Origin: Sphingomonadales bacterium
GTDB taxonomy: Bacteria; Pseudomonadota; Alphaproteobacteria; Sphingomonadales; Sphingomonadaceae
Length of the DNA stretch: 64,000 nucleotides
Direction: 5' to 3'
Assembly (NCBI GenBank): GCA_025351405.1
Contig: JANXVZ010000023.1
Coordinates: forward strand, 1-64,000
Every line of letters begins with the position of its first letter. Positions within the stretch are counted from its first letter, which is position 1. A program made the translations under genes and the position numbers. Below the pieces are notes generated by a model. The model searched no databases. It saw only the letters and a program-made list of their open reading frames with translations, and was not told the origin of the DNA. This document shows positions 27,487-40,665 of the stretch, piece by piece.

Positions 27487-27507
27487 CGCCGGGGCGGAAC
27501 CCCGGCG
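27487..27507 (-). promoter_or_regulatory. Hairpin in the rpsF leader, possible S6:S18 site
   Basis: CGCCGGGG and CCCCGGCG pair perfectly (8 bp) around a 5-nt loop that reads TTCCG on the rpsF strand. S6:S18 feedback elements in rpsF leaders contain an exposed CCG, so this could be such an element. The match is partial and the assignment is inference. Confidence 0.3.
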
Positions 27508-27636
27508 CTATCGAGAAGCGGGCCTATGGCGCAAGGAGCAGCGAAAGGCAAGCCGGTAACTGTTGCGCCACCAGCGCGTAAGGCCCGGCATGAAACAGCC
27601 CAACATTACCGACTGGTTAGCCAATTCATACCGGAA

Positions 27637-27657
27637 AGTGTAAAATTGGTTTACACT
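27637..27657. promoter_or_regulatory. Perfect palindrome, candidate enhancer-binding site
   Basis: AGTGTAAA-N5-TTTACACT, 8-bp perfect arms. Its centre is about 95 bp upstream of the -12 element at 27739-27743, a usual distance for a sigma-54 activator. No second copy is seen in the window. Confidence 0.6.
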
Positions 27658-27727
27658 GGCTTGTCCGAGCCGCTGGGGACGGCGCGCAAGTCGCTGTTAT
27701 GAAGCAGGAATTAATTTCGCCATGATT

Positions 27728-27743
27728 TGGCACGCTTCATGCA
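27728..27743 (+). promoter_or_regulatory. Sigma-54 (-24/-12) promoter of the PEPxxWA gene
   Basis: TGGCACG-N4-ATGCA matches the consensus TGGCACG-N4-TTGCA at all but one position. The invariant GG (27729-27730) and GC (27741-27742) are exactly 12 bp apart. Transcription would start near 27754, leaving a ~46-nt leader. Confidence 0.7.
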
Positions 27744-27799
27744 CCATGTTTTTGCAGCATCATCTCGTCAGGATGCTCATTAACAGGGAACGCATTTTC

Positions 27800-28402
27800 A
27801 TGAAGACCGCCATGCTCGCTGCTGCGAGCGCACTTCTCCTGGCCAGTGCCAGCCAGGCCACTGTCACCGTCTACAACAGCCAGGCCGCCTTTGCCGCCGC
27901 GCTCGGCCCGCTTGCCACCGAAGATTTCACCGATGCCACGCTGGTTTCGGGCCTCTCGATCGTCTCGACGGCAAGCCAGGCTGCCATCACCGGCGGCCAT
28001 TACCATGATCGTACCGTCCTCGGCGGCGCGCAGACGATCTATTCGTTCGCTGGCGGTGCCAACGGCTTTGGCGCCATCTTCGATCTGTCACCCGGCGGTT
28101 TCGGCCAGGGCCTGCAGTTCACGCTCAACCTGACGGCTGGCGGCACGGAAGTCGTTCCGGTCCTCGCTGCAACGCAGGTCGGCGCGTTCTTCGGTTTCAC
28201 CTCGACCAACACGTTCAGTTCGGTTCTGGTCACATCGGGTACCAACCCCGGTGTCGCCGAAACCCATGACCTCGACGATTTGCAGTTCGGTTCCGTCGCC
28301 GGTGGCGCTGTTCCTGAACCAGCGAGCTGGATGTTGATGGTCGCCGGCTTCGGCATGGTCGGTGCCGGCCTGCGTCGGCGCAGCACCGCCGTCGCTGCCT
28401 AA
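27800..28402 (+). CDS. Secreted PEPxxWA-CTERM protein of unknown function
   Basis: 200-aa exported protein. Signal peptide at residues 1-20 (ends SASQA). The mature part is beta-rich and low in charge, resembling surface or matrix PEP-CTERM proteins, with no catalytic motif. The C-terminal sorting tail VPEPASWMLMVAGFGMVGAG is followed by RRR. The start at 27800 has AGGGA 10 nt upstream. Expression appears to be sigma-54 dependent and it ends in a strong terminator. Confidence 0.88.
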   Translation: MKTAMLAAASALLLASASQATVTVYNSQAAFAAALGPLATEDFTDATLVSGLSIVSTASQAAITGGHYHDRTVLGGAQTIYSFAGGANGFGAIFDLSPGGFGQGLQFTLNLTAGGTEVVPVLAATQVGAFFGFTSTNTFSSVLVTSGTNPGVAETHDLDDLQFGSVAGGAVPEPASWMLMVAGFGMVGAGLRRRSTAVAA

Positions 28403-28428
28403 TCAAGGCTGCTGTCTGCGAAAAACAG

Positions 28429-28462
28429 CGGCGCGCCCCGACAAGGGCGCGCCGTTTTTTTC
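28429..28462 (+). terminator. Bidirectional intrinsic terminator
   Basis: CGGCGCGCCC (28429-28438) pairs with GGGCGCGCCG (28445-28454), followed by eight Ts on the plus strand. On the minus strand the same stem is followed by CTGTTTTT, so it also ends the convergent leuA transcript. Confidence 0.9.
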
Positions 28463-28466
28463 GTGA

Positions 28467-30005
<1,539 letters not shown>

Positions 30006-30045
30006 GGGGTTGCCTGTCGTTGAGCGGGTTCCGGTGAAGTGGCGG

Positions 30046-30083
30046 AAAAAATCCCTCAGGCGCGGTAGCTCCAGCCTCCAGGG
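30046..30083 (-). terminator. leuA attenuator terminator
   Basis: On the leuA strand, CCCT-GG-AGGC pairs with GCCT-G-AGGG (30074-30083 against 30053-30061, small internal bulge) and is followed by ATTTTTT (30046-30052). A competing pairing exists: GGCGCG just after the leader stop (30098-30103) can pair either with CGCGCC in the last leader codons (30108-30113) or with CGCGCC inside this terminator (30059-30064). The second pairing would destroy the terminator. Confidence 0.75.
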
Positions 30084-30102
30084 GCGAGCAGAAACGTCGC
30101 GC

Positions 30103-30147
30103 CTAAGGGCGCGTAAGTCGAAGCAGCGGCAAGAAACGCATTTGCAT
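30103..30147 (-). CDS. leuA leader peptide
   Basis: A 14-codon reading frame, MQMRFLPLLRLTRP, ending in TAG and lying 97 bp before the leuA start. Four of its codons are Leu, including LPLLRL just before the pause-hairpin arm. No Shine-Dalgarno sequence precedes the ATG; it might be translated leaderless, as described for trpL of Sinorhizobium, but the transcription start is unknown here. Confidence 0.7.
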   Translation of the reverse strand: MQMRFLPLLRLTRP

Positions 30148-30189
30148 GATGTTTCGGTATCGGATTTCGGCGCGCCGGTCCAGCCGCGA

Positions 30190-30228
30190 TTGCCAGTGCC
30201 GGTTGCCAGTGCCGGTTGCCAGCCCCGG
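30190..30228. repeat. 13-bp tandem repeat, three copies
   Basis: TTGCCAGTGCCGG occurs twice exactly and a third time with two changes (30190-30202, 30203-30215, 30216-30228), with a partial fourth copy. It lies in the spacer between leuA and the DUF2721 gene, where promoters for both may lie. Confidence 0.85.
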
Positions 30229-30263
30229 TTGCCTGCGGCGCGCTTATCCCCGATGGTTGGGGC

Positions 30264-30731
30264 ATGGCAATTTTCGGTCCCGTCGGCGATATCGCCCACA
30301 ACATCCAGTTGGCGGTGGCGCCGGTGTTCCTGCTCACCGGCATCGGCTCCATCCTCAACGTGCTGGCGGCGCGGCTGGCGCGCGTCGTCGACCGGGCGCG
30401 CAAGCTGGAATCGGAAATTCCCGGCTATCCCTCCCCCCGGCGCGGCGAGGCGCTGACCGAACTGCGCATTCTCGATCGCCGGATGCAGGCGACCAACCGC
30501 GCCATCGCGCTGTGCACCATGGCGGCGCTGCTGGTGTGCATCGTCGTTGCCATCCTGTTCATCGGCGATCTGTTCCCGATGCGCTGGACAGGCGTGGTGG
30601 CGGTGCTGTTCATCCTCGCCATGCTGCTGCTGATCGGCGGGTTGATGCTGTTCCTGCTGGAAGTGCAGATCGCGCTGCAATCGGTGCGGGTCAAGGCGGC
30701 GATCATGACCCACGAACCGCCATTCGGCTGA
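30264..30731 (+). CDS. DUF2721 membrane protein
   Basis: 155-aa inner-membrane protein with three hydrophobic segments (about residues 11-31, 82-103, 107-131). The family pattern IQLAVAPVFLLTGIGSILNV then RLARVVDRARKLE and RRMQATNRAIALCT is present. Function unknown. ATG at 30264 is preferred to an upstream in-frame ATG at 30216 that lies inside the 13-bp repeats. Confidence 0.88.
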   Translation: MAIFGPVGDIAHNIQLAVAPVFLLTGIGSILNVLAARLARVVDRARKLESEIPGYPSPRRGEALTELRILDRRMQATNRAIALCTMAALLVCIVVAILFIGDLFPMRWTGVVAVLFILAMLLLIGGLMLFLLEVQIALQSVRVKAAIMTHEPPFG

Positions 30732-30803
30732 TACCCCCGCCGCGCCATTGCCCGGCACCATGCGGCGGTTTAGGTTGCGCGCACCAGCTATCGGGGGATC
30801 GAT

Positions 30804-33248
<2,445 letters not shown>

Positions 33249-33252
<4 letters not shown>

Positions 33253-35003
33253 ACCAGCGCCTTCGCGTCTTCGTCCCGCTCGCCCTGCGTGTCGCCTTCA
33301 TGCAGGATCATGTCGGTATGCGCTGCCCCCGACATGATCATCGGGAAGCAGTTGGCCAGCTTTGCCACCCGGCAATCGACCATCACCGGGCCGTCATGCG
33401 CCAGCATCGCTTCGATGCCCGCGTCCAATCCGTCGGCATTCTCGATCAGCACGCCCTTCCAGCCATAGGCTTCCGCCAGCTTGACGAAGTCCGGCAGCGA
33501 ATCCGAATAGCTTTCGGAATAGCGGCTGCCGTGGTTGAGCTCCTGCCACTGGCGGACCATGCCCATATATTCGTTGTTGATGATGAAGATCTTCACCGGC
33601 AGCCGGTATTGCGTCGCCGTTCCCAGTTCCTGGATGTTCATCTGGATGCTCGCCTCGCCGGCGATATCGATGCACAGCGCGCCGGGGTTGGCGACCTGCG
33701 CGCCGATCGCCGCGGGCAGGCCATAACCCATGGTGCCGAGGCCGCCGCTGGTCAGCCATTTGTTCGGCGCATCGAAGCCGAACTGCTGCGCCGCCCACAT
33801 CTGGTGCTGGCCGACTTCGGTGCTGATGATCGGCTTTTTCGCCCGCGTCATTTCGAACAGCCGGCGGATGGCGTGCTGGGGCAGCAGCTCCTTGCCCTGC
33901 TGTTCATAGCCGAACGAATTGCGCGCCCGCCAGCCGGCGATATCGGACCACCATTGCTCGAGGTCGGCGGGCTTGTGATTGCGCGCCCGCCACAGCTTGA
34001 TCATGTCCTCCAGCACGCCGCCGACATCGCCGATGATGGCAAGATCGACCCGCACCGTCTTGTTGACCGACGACCGGTCGATATCGACATGGATCTTTTT
34101 CGAATTGGGCGAAAACGCATCCAGCCGCCCGGTCACCCTGTCATCGAAGCGCGCGCCAAGGCAGACCATCAGGTCGCAGCGGTTCATCGCCATATTGGCT
34201 TCGTAGCTGCCGTGCATGCCGAGCATGCCGAGGAACTGCGGATGGTCGTGCGGCATGGTGCCGAGCCCCATCAGCGTCGAAGTGACGGGCGCACCCGTAA
34301 GCCGGGCGAGATCGCGCAGCAGTTGCGACGCCACCGGGCCGGAATTGATGATGCCGCCGCCAGTGTACAAAATGGGGCGTTCGGCGGCGGCAAGCATCTC
34401 GATCGCCGCCTCGATGCTGGCAAGGTCGCCCTTGATTTGCGGCTTGTAGGTCTTGTGGCCCGTGGTGACCGGGCGGGTATAGCGCGCGCGCAGGATCTGC
34501 ACGTCCTTGGGAATGTCGATGACCACCGGGCCAGGCCGGCCCGACCGCGCGATATAGAACGCCTCATGGAGCACATCGCCGAGCCGCGCCGTCTCCTTGA
34601 CGAGGTAATTATGCTTGGAACAATGCCGGGTGATGCCGACCGTGTCGCATTCCTGAAAGGCATCGGTGCCGATCAGGTGCGTCGGCACCTGCCCGGTGAT
34701 GACAACCAGCGGCACCGAATCCATCATCGCATCGGTGATGCCGGTCACCGCATTGGTCGCGCCCGGGCCGGAGGTGACCAGAACGACCCCGACCTTGCCG
34801 GTCGAGCGTGCATAACCTTCGGCGGCATGGACCGCCGCCTGCTCGTGGCGGACAAGAATGTGGCGGATGCGGCTCTGCTGGTGCAACGCATCATAGATCG
34901 GCAGCACGGCGCCACCCGGATAGCCGAACACCACTTCGACGCCGAGATCGGTCAACGCCTGGAGGACGATTTCCGCACCGGTCAGTTCCGCATTTGCAGC
35001 CAC
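33249..35003 (-). CDS. ilvB: Acetolactate synthase large (catalytic) subunit
   Basis: Thiamine-diphosphate enzyme forming acetolactate or acetohydroxybutyrate, 584 aa. It has the ThDP Glu region (VRHEQAAVHAAEGYARSTG), SGPGATNAVTGI, and the C-terminal cofactor site CIDIAGEASIQMN, where the usual GDG is GEA. The start is a GTG at 35003 with a GAAGG ribosome site upstream. A sigma-70-like promoter lies at 35042-35070. Confidence 0.97.
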
Positions 35004-35041
35004 GATAACACCTTCGACCTTGGTCCCGCAGGGGAAGCGGC

Positions 35042-35070
35042 GGGATAGGACAAGGAAATTATCAGGTCAA
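35042..35070 (-). promoter_or_regulatory. Predicted sigma-70 promoter of ilvB
   Basis: On the minus strand TTGACC (35065-35070) is followed after 17 bp by TATCCC (35042-35047). The short leader to the GTG at 35003 has no room for an attenuator like that of leuA. Confidence 0.5.
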
Positions 35071-35117
35071 CCGCTTTTCACGCAATATTCGTGCGAAATC
35101 ACGCGTTTTCCGGCAAT

Positions 35118-36002
35118 TCATTTCATAATGTCGCTCGGCTCACCACTTTCCGCCGTCCAGCGCGGCCATGCAGGGCGCTGGTTGCGCAGCCAGGTCAATT
35201 GGCGTTTCTGATACTGGCGGGTGGCGGCCGCGATGCCGGTGGTGGCATCGGCCGGCGTCAGCGTGCCGGCGAGCACCGCTGCAAGTTGCGCCACGCCGAG
35301 CGCCCGCAGGACGGGGCGATCATCTGCCAGCCGGCGGGCCACCAGCGCTTCGACCTCGGCCAGCGCGCCTTGCTCCAGCATCGCCGCCAGCCGCGTTTCG
35401 GCACGGGCATGGAGCAGCGAGCGTTCGACATCCACCACCAGCGCCCGCACGTCCATCGTCGCGGCGATGCCGCCCTCGCGATCCTGCTGCCAACGGAGCA
35501 GCGACCGCCCGGTGCCGCGAACAACCTCCAGCCCGCGCAGCAGCCGCTGGCGATCGGTCGGGCGCAGCCGCGCCGCCAGCAACGGGTCTTCGCGGGCCAG
35601 CGCCGCCGCCGCATCGGCCGTCTCAAGCCCGCGCACCGCAGCGCGCAACCCGGCGTCGATTTCGGGAACCGGGGCGATGCCTTCGAGCAAGGTGTCGAGA
35701 TACATGCCGCTGCCGCCGACGAGGATGGGCACGCTGCCCGCCGCATGGGCCATCGCGATTTCAGCCCGCGCCATGTCGGCCCAGCGCGCCGCGCTCGCCG
35801 CATCGTCGCCATTGAGCACGCCATAAAGCCGGTGCGGCACCTGCGCCTCCTCCGCCGCCGAAGGCCGCGCCGTCAGCACCCGCAGGTCGGCGTAAAGCTG
35901 GCTGGCATCGGCGTTGATGATGGTGCCGCCGACGCGCGCCGCCAGCGCCAGCGCCACCGCCGACTTGCCGCTCGCCGTCGGTCCTGCGATGACCGCAACC
36001 AT
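35118..36002 (-). CDS. miaA: tRNA dimethylallyltransferase
   Basis: Adds the isopentenyl group to A37 of tRNAs that read UNN codons, 294 aa. The P-loop GPTASGKSAVALALA is at the N-terminus, with the DASQLYADL and GGSGMYLDTLLEG blocks and the tRNA-binding TRQYQKRQLTWLR near the end. The start at 36002 overlaps the divergent serB start: both ATGs use the CATG at 36000-36003. The frame upstream is open but lies inside serB. Confidence 0.95.
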   Translation of the reverse strand: MVAVIAGPTASGKSAVALALAARVGGTIINADASQLYADLRVLTARPSAAEEAQVPHRLYGVLNGDDAASAARWADMARAEIAMAHAAGSVPILVGGSGMYLDTLLEGIAPVPEIDAGLRAAVRGLETADAAAALAREDPLLAARLRPTDRQRLLRGLEVVRGTGRSLLRWQQDREGGIAATMDVRALVVDVERSLLHARAETRLAAMLEQGALAEVEALVARRLADDRPVLRALGVAQLAAVLAGTLTPADATTGIAAATRQYQKRQLTWLRNQRPAWPRWTAESGEPSDIMK

Positions 36003-36903
36003 GGGCCTGCCAGACTTCACACCGCTCCTCGTTACGCTGGTTGCCGAAGGCGCCTTGTCGGCGGGCGACGCGACAATCGCAAGCGATGCGCTGCTGCAGG
36101 CGGGCGGAACGCCAGCGTTCCTGGCATGGATCGACCCCGGCGATGCGCTCGACCTGACGGTGACCGGGCTTGCCGCCGCCGCCGCCCGCGCCGCGCTGGA
36201 GGCGGCGCTGCCCGGCCTCGATATCATCGTCCAGCACGCCGATGCACCGCGCCGCAAGCGCCTGCTCATCGCCGACATGGATTCGACCATGATCACCTGC
36301 GAATGCATCGACGAGCTTGCCGATTATGCCGGGTTGAAGGCCGAGGTCGCCGCCGTTACCGAAGCGGCAATGCGCGGCGAACTCGATTTCGAGGCGGCGC
36401 TCGATGCCCGGGTGGCGCTGCTGAAGGGCATGGACGCCGCCGTCATCGACCAGTGCCGCACCGAGCGTGTGCGGCTGATGCCCGGCGCGCAGACCCTGGT
36501 GCGGACGATGGCCGCCAACGGCGCCCATACGCTGCTGGTGTCGGGGGGCTTTACCGCCTTCGCCCGGCCTGTCGCCGCCGAAATCGGCTTTGCCGCGGTG
36601 CACGCCAACACGCTGCTGGTGGAGGAAGCCCGGTTGACCGGGGCGGTGGCCCGGCCGATCGTCGATGCCGCCGCCAAGCGCGCCCGGTTGCTGGCGGCAG
36701 CCGAGGCGCACGGCACCCCCATGTCGGCGACGCTGGCGGTCGGCGATGGCGCCAACGACATCCCGATGATCGAGGCCGCCGGCCTTGGCATCGCCTATCA
36801 CGCCAAGCCCAGGGCCGCCGCCGCCGCCGATGCCGCCGTCCGCCACGGCGACCTCACCGTCCTGCTGCGGGCGCAGGGTTATCGGCGCGCGGACTGGGCA
36901 TAG
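36001..36903 (+). CDS. serB: Phosphoserine phosphatase
   Basis: Last step of serine synthesis, 300 aa. HAD-superfamily signature LIADMDSTMITCE with nucleophile Asp near residue 86, motif II SGGFTAF and motif III GDGANDIPMI. The N-terminal ~75 residues resemble the ACT-like domain of SerB. ATG at 36001 overlaps the divergent miaA start codon; an in-frame ATG at 35989 would overlap further. The promoter must therefore lie within miaA. Confidence 0.95.
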   Translation: MGLPDFTPLLVTLVAEGALSAGDATIASDALLQAGGTPAFLAWIDPGDALDLTVTGLAAAAARAALEAALPGLDIIVQHADAPRRKRLLIADMDSTMITCECIDELADYAGLKAEVAAVTEAAMRGELDFEAALDARVALLKGMDAAVIDQCRTERVRLMPGAQTLVRTMAANGAHTLLVSGGFTAFARPVAAEIGFAAVHANTLLVEEARLTGAVARPIVDAAAKRARLLAAAEAHGTPMSATLAVGDGANDIPMIEAAGLGIAYHAKPRAAAAADAAVRHGDLTVLLRAQGYRRADWA

Positions 36904-36923
36904 CCGGCCGCGTGCGCGCCGTT

Positions 36924-37694
36924 TCAGGCGGCGGGCGGCACGATCAGGCTGAGGCAGGTCAGCCCAGCCTCCGCCTTGGCGAATTCCGAGATATCGAGGC
37001 CGGTGATCGCAAGGCCGACAGCCTCGATCCGCGCCGCCGTCTGCGGATAGGCGGCTGGATAGAGCAGCGCATCGCCGATGCGCAGGCTGTTGGCGGCGAA
37101 CGGCTCGCCAGCCGCCACCGCGACATGGCGACGGCCACCGAACAGCGTCGCATCGACCCAGCCAGGGTTCAACAGCAGCAGATCGTCGGCAAGCGCCGTG
37201 ACCGCGGTTTTGAGGTGCAACGCCGATGCCATGGGCACGCTGTGGACGCGATAGCCATGGGGCTCCACAATGCACGTGACCGCCGCAATAGCCGCCGCAT
37301 CGGTACGGGTCGAGCGCCCGATATAGATATCCTTCGCGATGACGAGCACGTCGCCGCCGTCGATGGTGCCGGGCGCATCGATCGTCGCGACGCGCCTGTC
37401 CATCGGCAACGCACCGGCGATGGCTGACACTTCACCGCGACGCGACACCGCCCCCGGTCGGCAGCGGATGACGACCTCGGGAAGGCAGACCGCCACATCC
37501 TCGACAAAGGCGCAATCCGGATGGCCCGCCAGCGCCGGCAGGTCGACGAGCGCCAGTCCGGTGCCGATCAGCGCGGCTCGATAGGCAGCGTGCTGGGCAT
37601 CGGCGCGGGCGATATCGATGGGCACCGGTGCGATATGCGTCAGTTCGGCATCGGCCATGGCCGGGCTGGGGCGTCGGGTGATCGCGGCCGGCAT
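36924..37694 (-). CDS. Dimethylargininase / arginine-deiminase-family enzyme
   Basis: Predicted to hydrolyse methylated arginine (or a related guanidino compound) to citrulline, 256 aa. Catalytic markers: FVEDVAV near residue 65, GTIDGGDVL, the His in LHLKTAV near 163 and the nucleophilic Cys near the C-terminus in GLTCLSLIV. It starts on an ATG overlapping the gatB stop as TGATG, an unexpected coupling to tRNA amidation. Exact substrate not provable from sequence. Confidence 0.87.
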   Translation of the reverse strand: MPAAITRRPSPAMADAELTHIAPVPIDIARADAQHAAYRAALIGTGLALVDLPALAGHPDCAFVEDVAVCLPEVVIRCRPGAVSRRGEVSAIAGALPMDRRVATIDAPGTIDGGDVLVIAKDIYIGRSTRTDAAAIAAVTCIVEPHGYRVHSVPMASALHLKTAVTALADDLLLLNPGWVDATLFGGRRHVAVAAGEPFAANSLRIGDALLYPAAYPQTAARIEAVGLAITGLDISEFAKAEAGLTCLSLIVPPAA

Positions 37695-39187
37695 CAACCC
37701 GCCAGCATCGCCTTCAGCCGGTCGTTGACCACCGCCGGGTTGGCCTTGCCGGCCATTGCCTTCATCGTCTGGCCGACGAAGAAGCCGAACAGCGCCTCCT
37801 TGCCCGCCTTGTACTGGGCCAGCTTGTCGGCGTTGGCGGCAAAGATCGCGGCGATGGCGGCATCGATGGCGCCGGTGTCGCTGACCTGTTTCAACCCGCG
37901 CGCCTCGACGATGGCGGCGGCGCCTTCACCGGTTTCGAGCATGGCTTCGAAGACCTGTTTCGCCAGCGGCCCCGACAGCGTGCCATCGGCGCTGAGTGTC
38001 AGCAGTTCGGCCCCCGCCTGCGGGCTGATCGGCGAGGCTTCGATCGGCTTGCCGAGCCGCTTCAACGCGCCAAACAGGTCGCCCGACACCCAGTTGGCGG
38101 CGGCGCGCGCCACGTCGGCCTCGGGCCTGCCCTGCGCGGTCGCGCACGCCGCCAGCAGTGTTTCGAAATAGGCCGCGGTTTCCTTTTCCGCCATCAGCAC
38201 ATTGGCGAGATAGGGGGTAAGGCCCAGCGCCGTTTCATACCGCGCGCGCTTGGCGAGCGGCAGTTCGGGCAGGCTGGCGAGGCAATCGGCGACGAACGCA
38301 TCGTCGAATTCCACCGGCAGCAGGTCAGGGTCGGGGAAATAGCGATAGTCGTGGGCATCTTCCTTCGACCGCATCGACCGGGTGGTGAAGCTCGACGGGT
38401 CGAACAACCGGGTCTCCTGGACGATGGTGCCGCCGGCCTCGATGACCTCGACCTGGCGCTTGGCCTCGATTTCGACCGTCGCCATGATGAAGCGCACGGA
38501 GTTGACGTTCTTGGTCTCGGTGCGCGTGCCGAATTCGGCACCGGGACGCCGCACCGAAACATTGACGTCGGCGCGCATCGATCCTTCGTCCATGTTGCCG
38601 TCGCAACTGCCGACATAGCGCAGCAACTGGCGCAGCGCCGCCACATACGCCCCGGCCTGCGCCGGCGAGCGGATATCGGGCTTGGAGACGATTTCCATCA
38701 GCGCGCAGCCCGAGCGGTTGAGATCGACATACGACATCGTCGGGTGGAGATCATGGACGGACTTGCCTGCGTCCTGCTCCAGATGGATGCGTTCGATGCC
38801 GATGACCGCCTTTTCGCCCGCCTCGGTCTCGATCGGCAGTTCGCCCTCGCCGACGATGGGGTGGTAAAGCTGGCTGATCTGGTAACCCTGCGGCAGGTCG
38901 GCATAGAAATAATTCTTGCGATCGAAGCGCGACCATTTGTGGATATGGGCGCCCAGCGCCAGCCCGGTGCGCACCGCCTGCCGCACGCATTCGCCGTTGA
39001 GGACGGGCAGCATCCCCGGCATGGCGGCATCGACAAGGCTGACCTGGCTGTTGGGCTCGGCCCCGAAGGTTGTCGCGGCGCCGGAAAACAGTTTCGAATT
39101 GGCGGTGACCTGGGCATGGACTTCCAGCCCGACGACGATTTCCCAATCGCCGGTTGCGCCCTTTACCGTCCAGGGTGTGGCAGTCAT
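37694..39187 (-). CDS. gatB: Asp/Glu-tRNA amidotransferase subunit B
   Basis: Subunit B of GatCAB, which converts mischarged Glu-tRNA-Gln and Asp-tRNA-Asn, 497 aa. The GatB core begins [13 protein letters not shown]; it has [20 protein letters not shown] and [11 protein letters not shown], and the C-terminal YqeY-like tail ends [15 protein letters not shown]. The ATG at 39187 is preferred because AAAGGA sits upstream of it; an ATG six codons earlier is possible. Follows gatA by 20 bp. Confidence 0.97.
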   Translation of the reverse strand: MTATPWTVKGATGDWEIVVGLEVHAQVTANSKLFSGAATTFGAEPNSQVSLVDAAMPGMLPVLNGECVRQAVRTGLALGAHIHKWSRFDRKNYFYADLPQGYQISQLYHPIVGEGELPIETEAGEKAVIGIERIHLEQDAGKSVHDLHPTMSYVDLNRSGCALMEIVSKPDIRSPAQAGAYVAALRQLLRYVGSCDGNMDEGSMRADVNVSVRRPGAEFGTRTETKNVNSVRFIMATVEIEAKRQVEVIEAGGTIVQETRLFDPSSFTTRSMRSKEDAHDYRYFPDPDLLPVEFDDAFVADCLASLPELPLAKRARYETALGLTPYLANVLMAEKETAAYFETLLAACATAQGRPEADVARAAANWVSGDLFGALKRLGKPIEASPISPQAGAELLTLSADGTLSGPLAKQVFEAMLETGEGAAAIVEARGLKQVSDTGAIDAAIAAIFAANADKLAQYKAGKEALFGFFVGQTMKAMAGKANPAVVNDRLKAMLAG

Positions 39188-39207
39188 TTCGCGTCCTTTG
39201 TCCATGC

Positions 39208-40665
39208 CTACGGCCGCGCCGTGAAGCCCGCTGCCCGTTCGATCGCCAGCCCGGCATCGAGGACACCGGCTTCATCGAGCGGGCGGCCGATGATCTGCAA
39301 GCCCAGCGGCAGGCCATCGGGTGACAGCCCCGCCGGCACCGACATGGCGGGCAGCCCGGCCAGTGACGACGGCACGGTGAAGACATCGTTCAGGTACATC
39401 GCCAGCGGGTCGGCCTTGTCGCCAAAGGCAAAGGCGGCGCTCGGCGCGGTCGGAGTCAGCAGCAGGTCGCACTTTTCAAAGGCAAGTTCGAAATCGCGGG
39501 CGATCAGCGTGCGCACCCGCTGCGCCTGGGTGTAATAGGCATCGTAAAAGCCCGCCGACAGCACATAGGTGCCGATCATGATGCGGCGCTTTACCTCCGG
39601 CCCGAAACCGGCGGCGCGGGTGGCCGAATACATGTCGGCAAGGTTGCCCCCCGGCGGCGTGACGCGCAGCCCGTAACGCACGCCGTCATAGCGCGCGAGG
39701 TTGGACGAAGCCTCTGCCGGCGCGATGATGTAATAGGCCGGCAGCGCGTATCTGGTGTGCGGCAGCGACACTTCGACGGTCCTCGCCCCCGCATCGCGCA
39801 GCCAGGCAAGGCCCTGCTCCCACAGCGCCGCGATCGTCGCATCCATGCCATCGAGCCGATATTCCTTGGGCACGCCGATGGTCTTGCCGCGCAGGTCACC
39901 CGTCAACCCCGCCGCGAAATCCGGCACCGGCACATCGAGCGACGTCGAATCCCTAGCGTCATAGCCGCACATGCTGGTCAACAGCAGCGCACAATCCTCG
40001 ACACTGCGCGCCATCGGCCCGGCCTGGTCGAGCGACGAGGCAAAGGCGACGACACCCCAGCGCGAACAACGGCCATAGGTCGGCTTGATACCCGAAATGC
40101 CGACGAACGATGCCGGCTGGCGAATCGAACCACCGGTATCCGTGCCGGTGGCGCCGGCCACCAGCCGCGCCGCCACCGCCGCCGCCGAGCCGCCCGACGA
40201 GCCGCCGGGGACGAGTTCGCGGTTCGAATTGCGCGCCTTCCACGGCGAAATCACCCGGCCATAGGCGCTGGTTTCGTTCGACGAGCCCATGGCGAATTCG
40301 TCCATGTTGAGCTTGCCGAGCATGACCGCGCCAGCGCCGAGCAGCTTGCCCGAAACGGTCGATTCATACTGCGGGATGAAGCCCTGCAGGATCTTCGACC
40401 CCGCCGTCGTCTGCACGCTCTCGGTGCAGAACAGGTCCTTGATGCCGATGGGAATGCCCGCCAGCGGGCCGGCGTTGCCCCGCGCCAGCGCCGCATCGGC
40501 GGCGGCCGCCTGCGCCGTCGCAATCTCCGGCGTTTCGACGATGAAGGCGTTGAGCCCGCGCGCCTGCTCCATCGCCGACAGATGCGCCGTGGCAAGCTCG
40601 GTTGCCGAAAAATCACGCGCGGCCAGCCCGCGCTTCATGCCGGCAATGGTCAGGTCGGTCAGCAT
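39208..40665 (-). CDS. gatA: Asp/Glu-tRNA amidotransferase subunit A
   Basis: Amidase-signature subunit that releases ammonia from glutamine, 485 aa. Catalytic Lys in [13 protein letters not shown], Ser in [15 protein letters not shown] and [12 protein letters not shown] complete the Ser-cisSer-Lys triad. The gatC stop lies within ATGATG at this start, so translation is coupled; start is 40665 or one codon earlier. Confidence 0.97.
   Translation of the reverse strand: MLTDLTIAGMKRGLAARDFSATELATAHLSAMEQARGLNAFIVETPEIATAQAAAADAALARGNAGPLAGIPIGIKDLFCTESVQTTAGSKILQGFIPQYESTVSGKLLGAGAVMLGKLNMDEFAMGSSNETSAYGRVISPWKARNSNRELVPGGSSGGSAAAVAARLVAGATGTDTGGSIRQPASFVGISGIKPTYGRCSRWGVVAFASSLDQAGPMARSVEDCALLLTSMCGYDARDSTSLDVPVPDFAAGLTGDLRGKTIGVPKEYRLDGMDATIAALWEQGLAWLRDAGARTVEVSLPHTRYALPAYYIIAPAEASSNLARYDGVRYGLRVTPPGGNLADMYSATRAAGFGPEVKRRIMIGTYVLSAGFYDAYYTQAQRVRTLIARDFELAFEKCDLLLTPTAPSAAFAFGDKADPLAMYLNDVFTVPSSLAGLPAMSVPAGLSPDGLPLGLQIIGRPLDEAGVLDAGLAIERAAGFTARP

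Larger units (their letters stand above)
27412..27799. other. 388-bp intergenic region, divergent rpsF / PEPxxWA gene
   Basis: Holds the rpsF leader hairpin (27487-27507), a perfect palindrome (27637-27657), a sigma-54 type promoter (27728-27743) and the ribosome site AGGGA (27785-27789) of the PEPxxWA gene. From about 27590 the DNA is noticeably more AT-rich than the flanking coding sequence. I see no tRNA or further ORF. Confidence 0.8.

Noticed and set aside
35004-35117. Attenuator before ilvB like that of leuA
   Set aside because: Predicted promoter leaves a leader of roughly 30 nt with no peptide or terminator.
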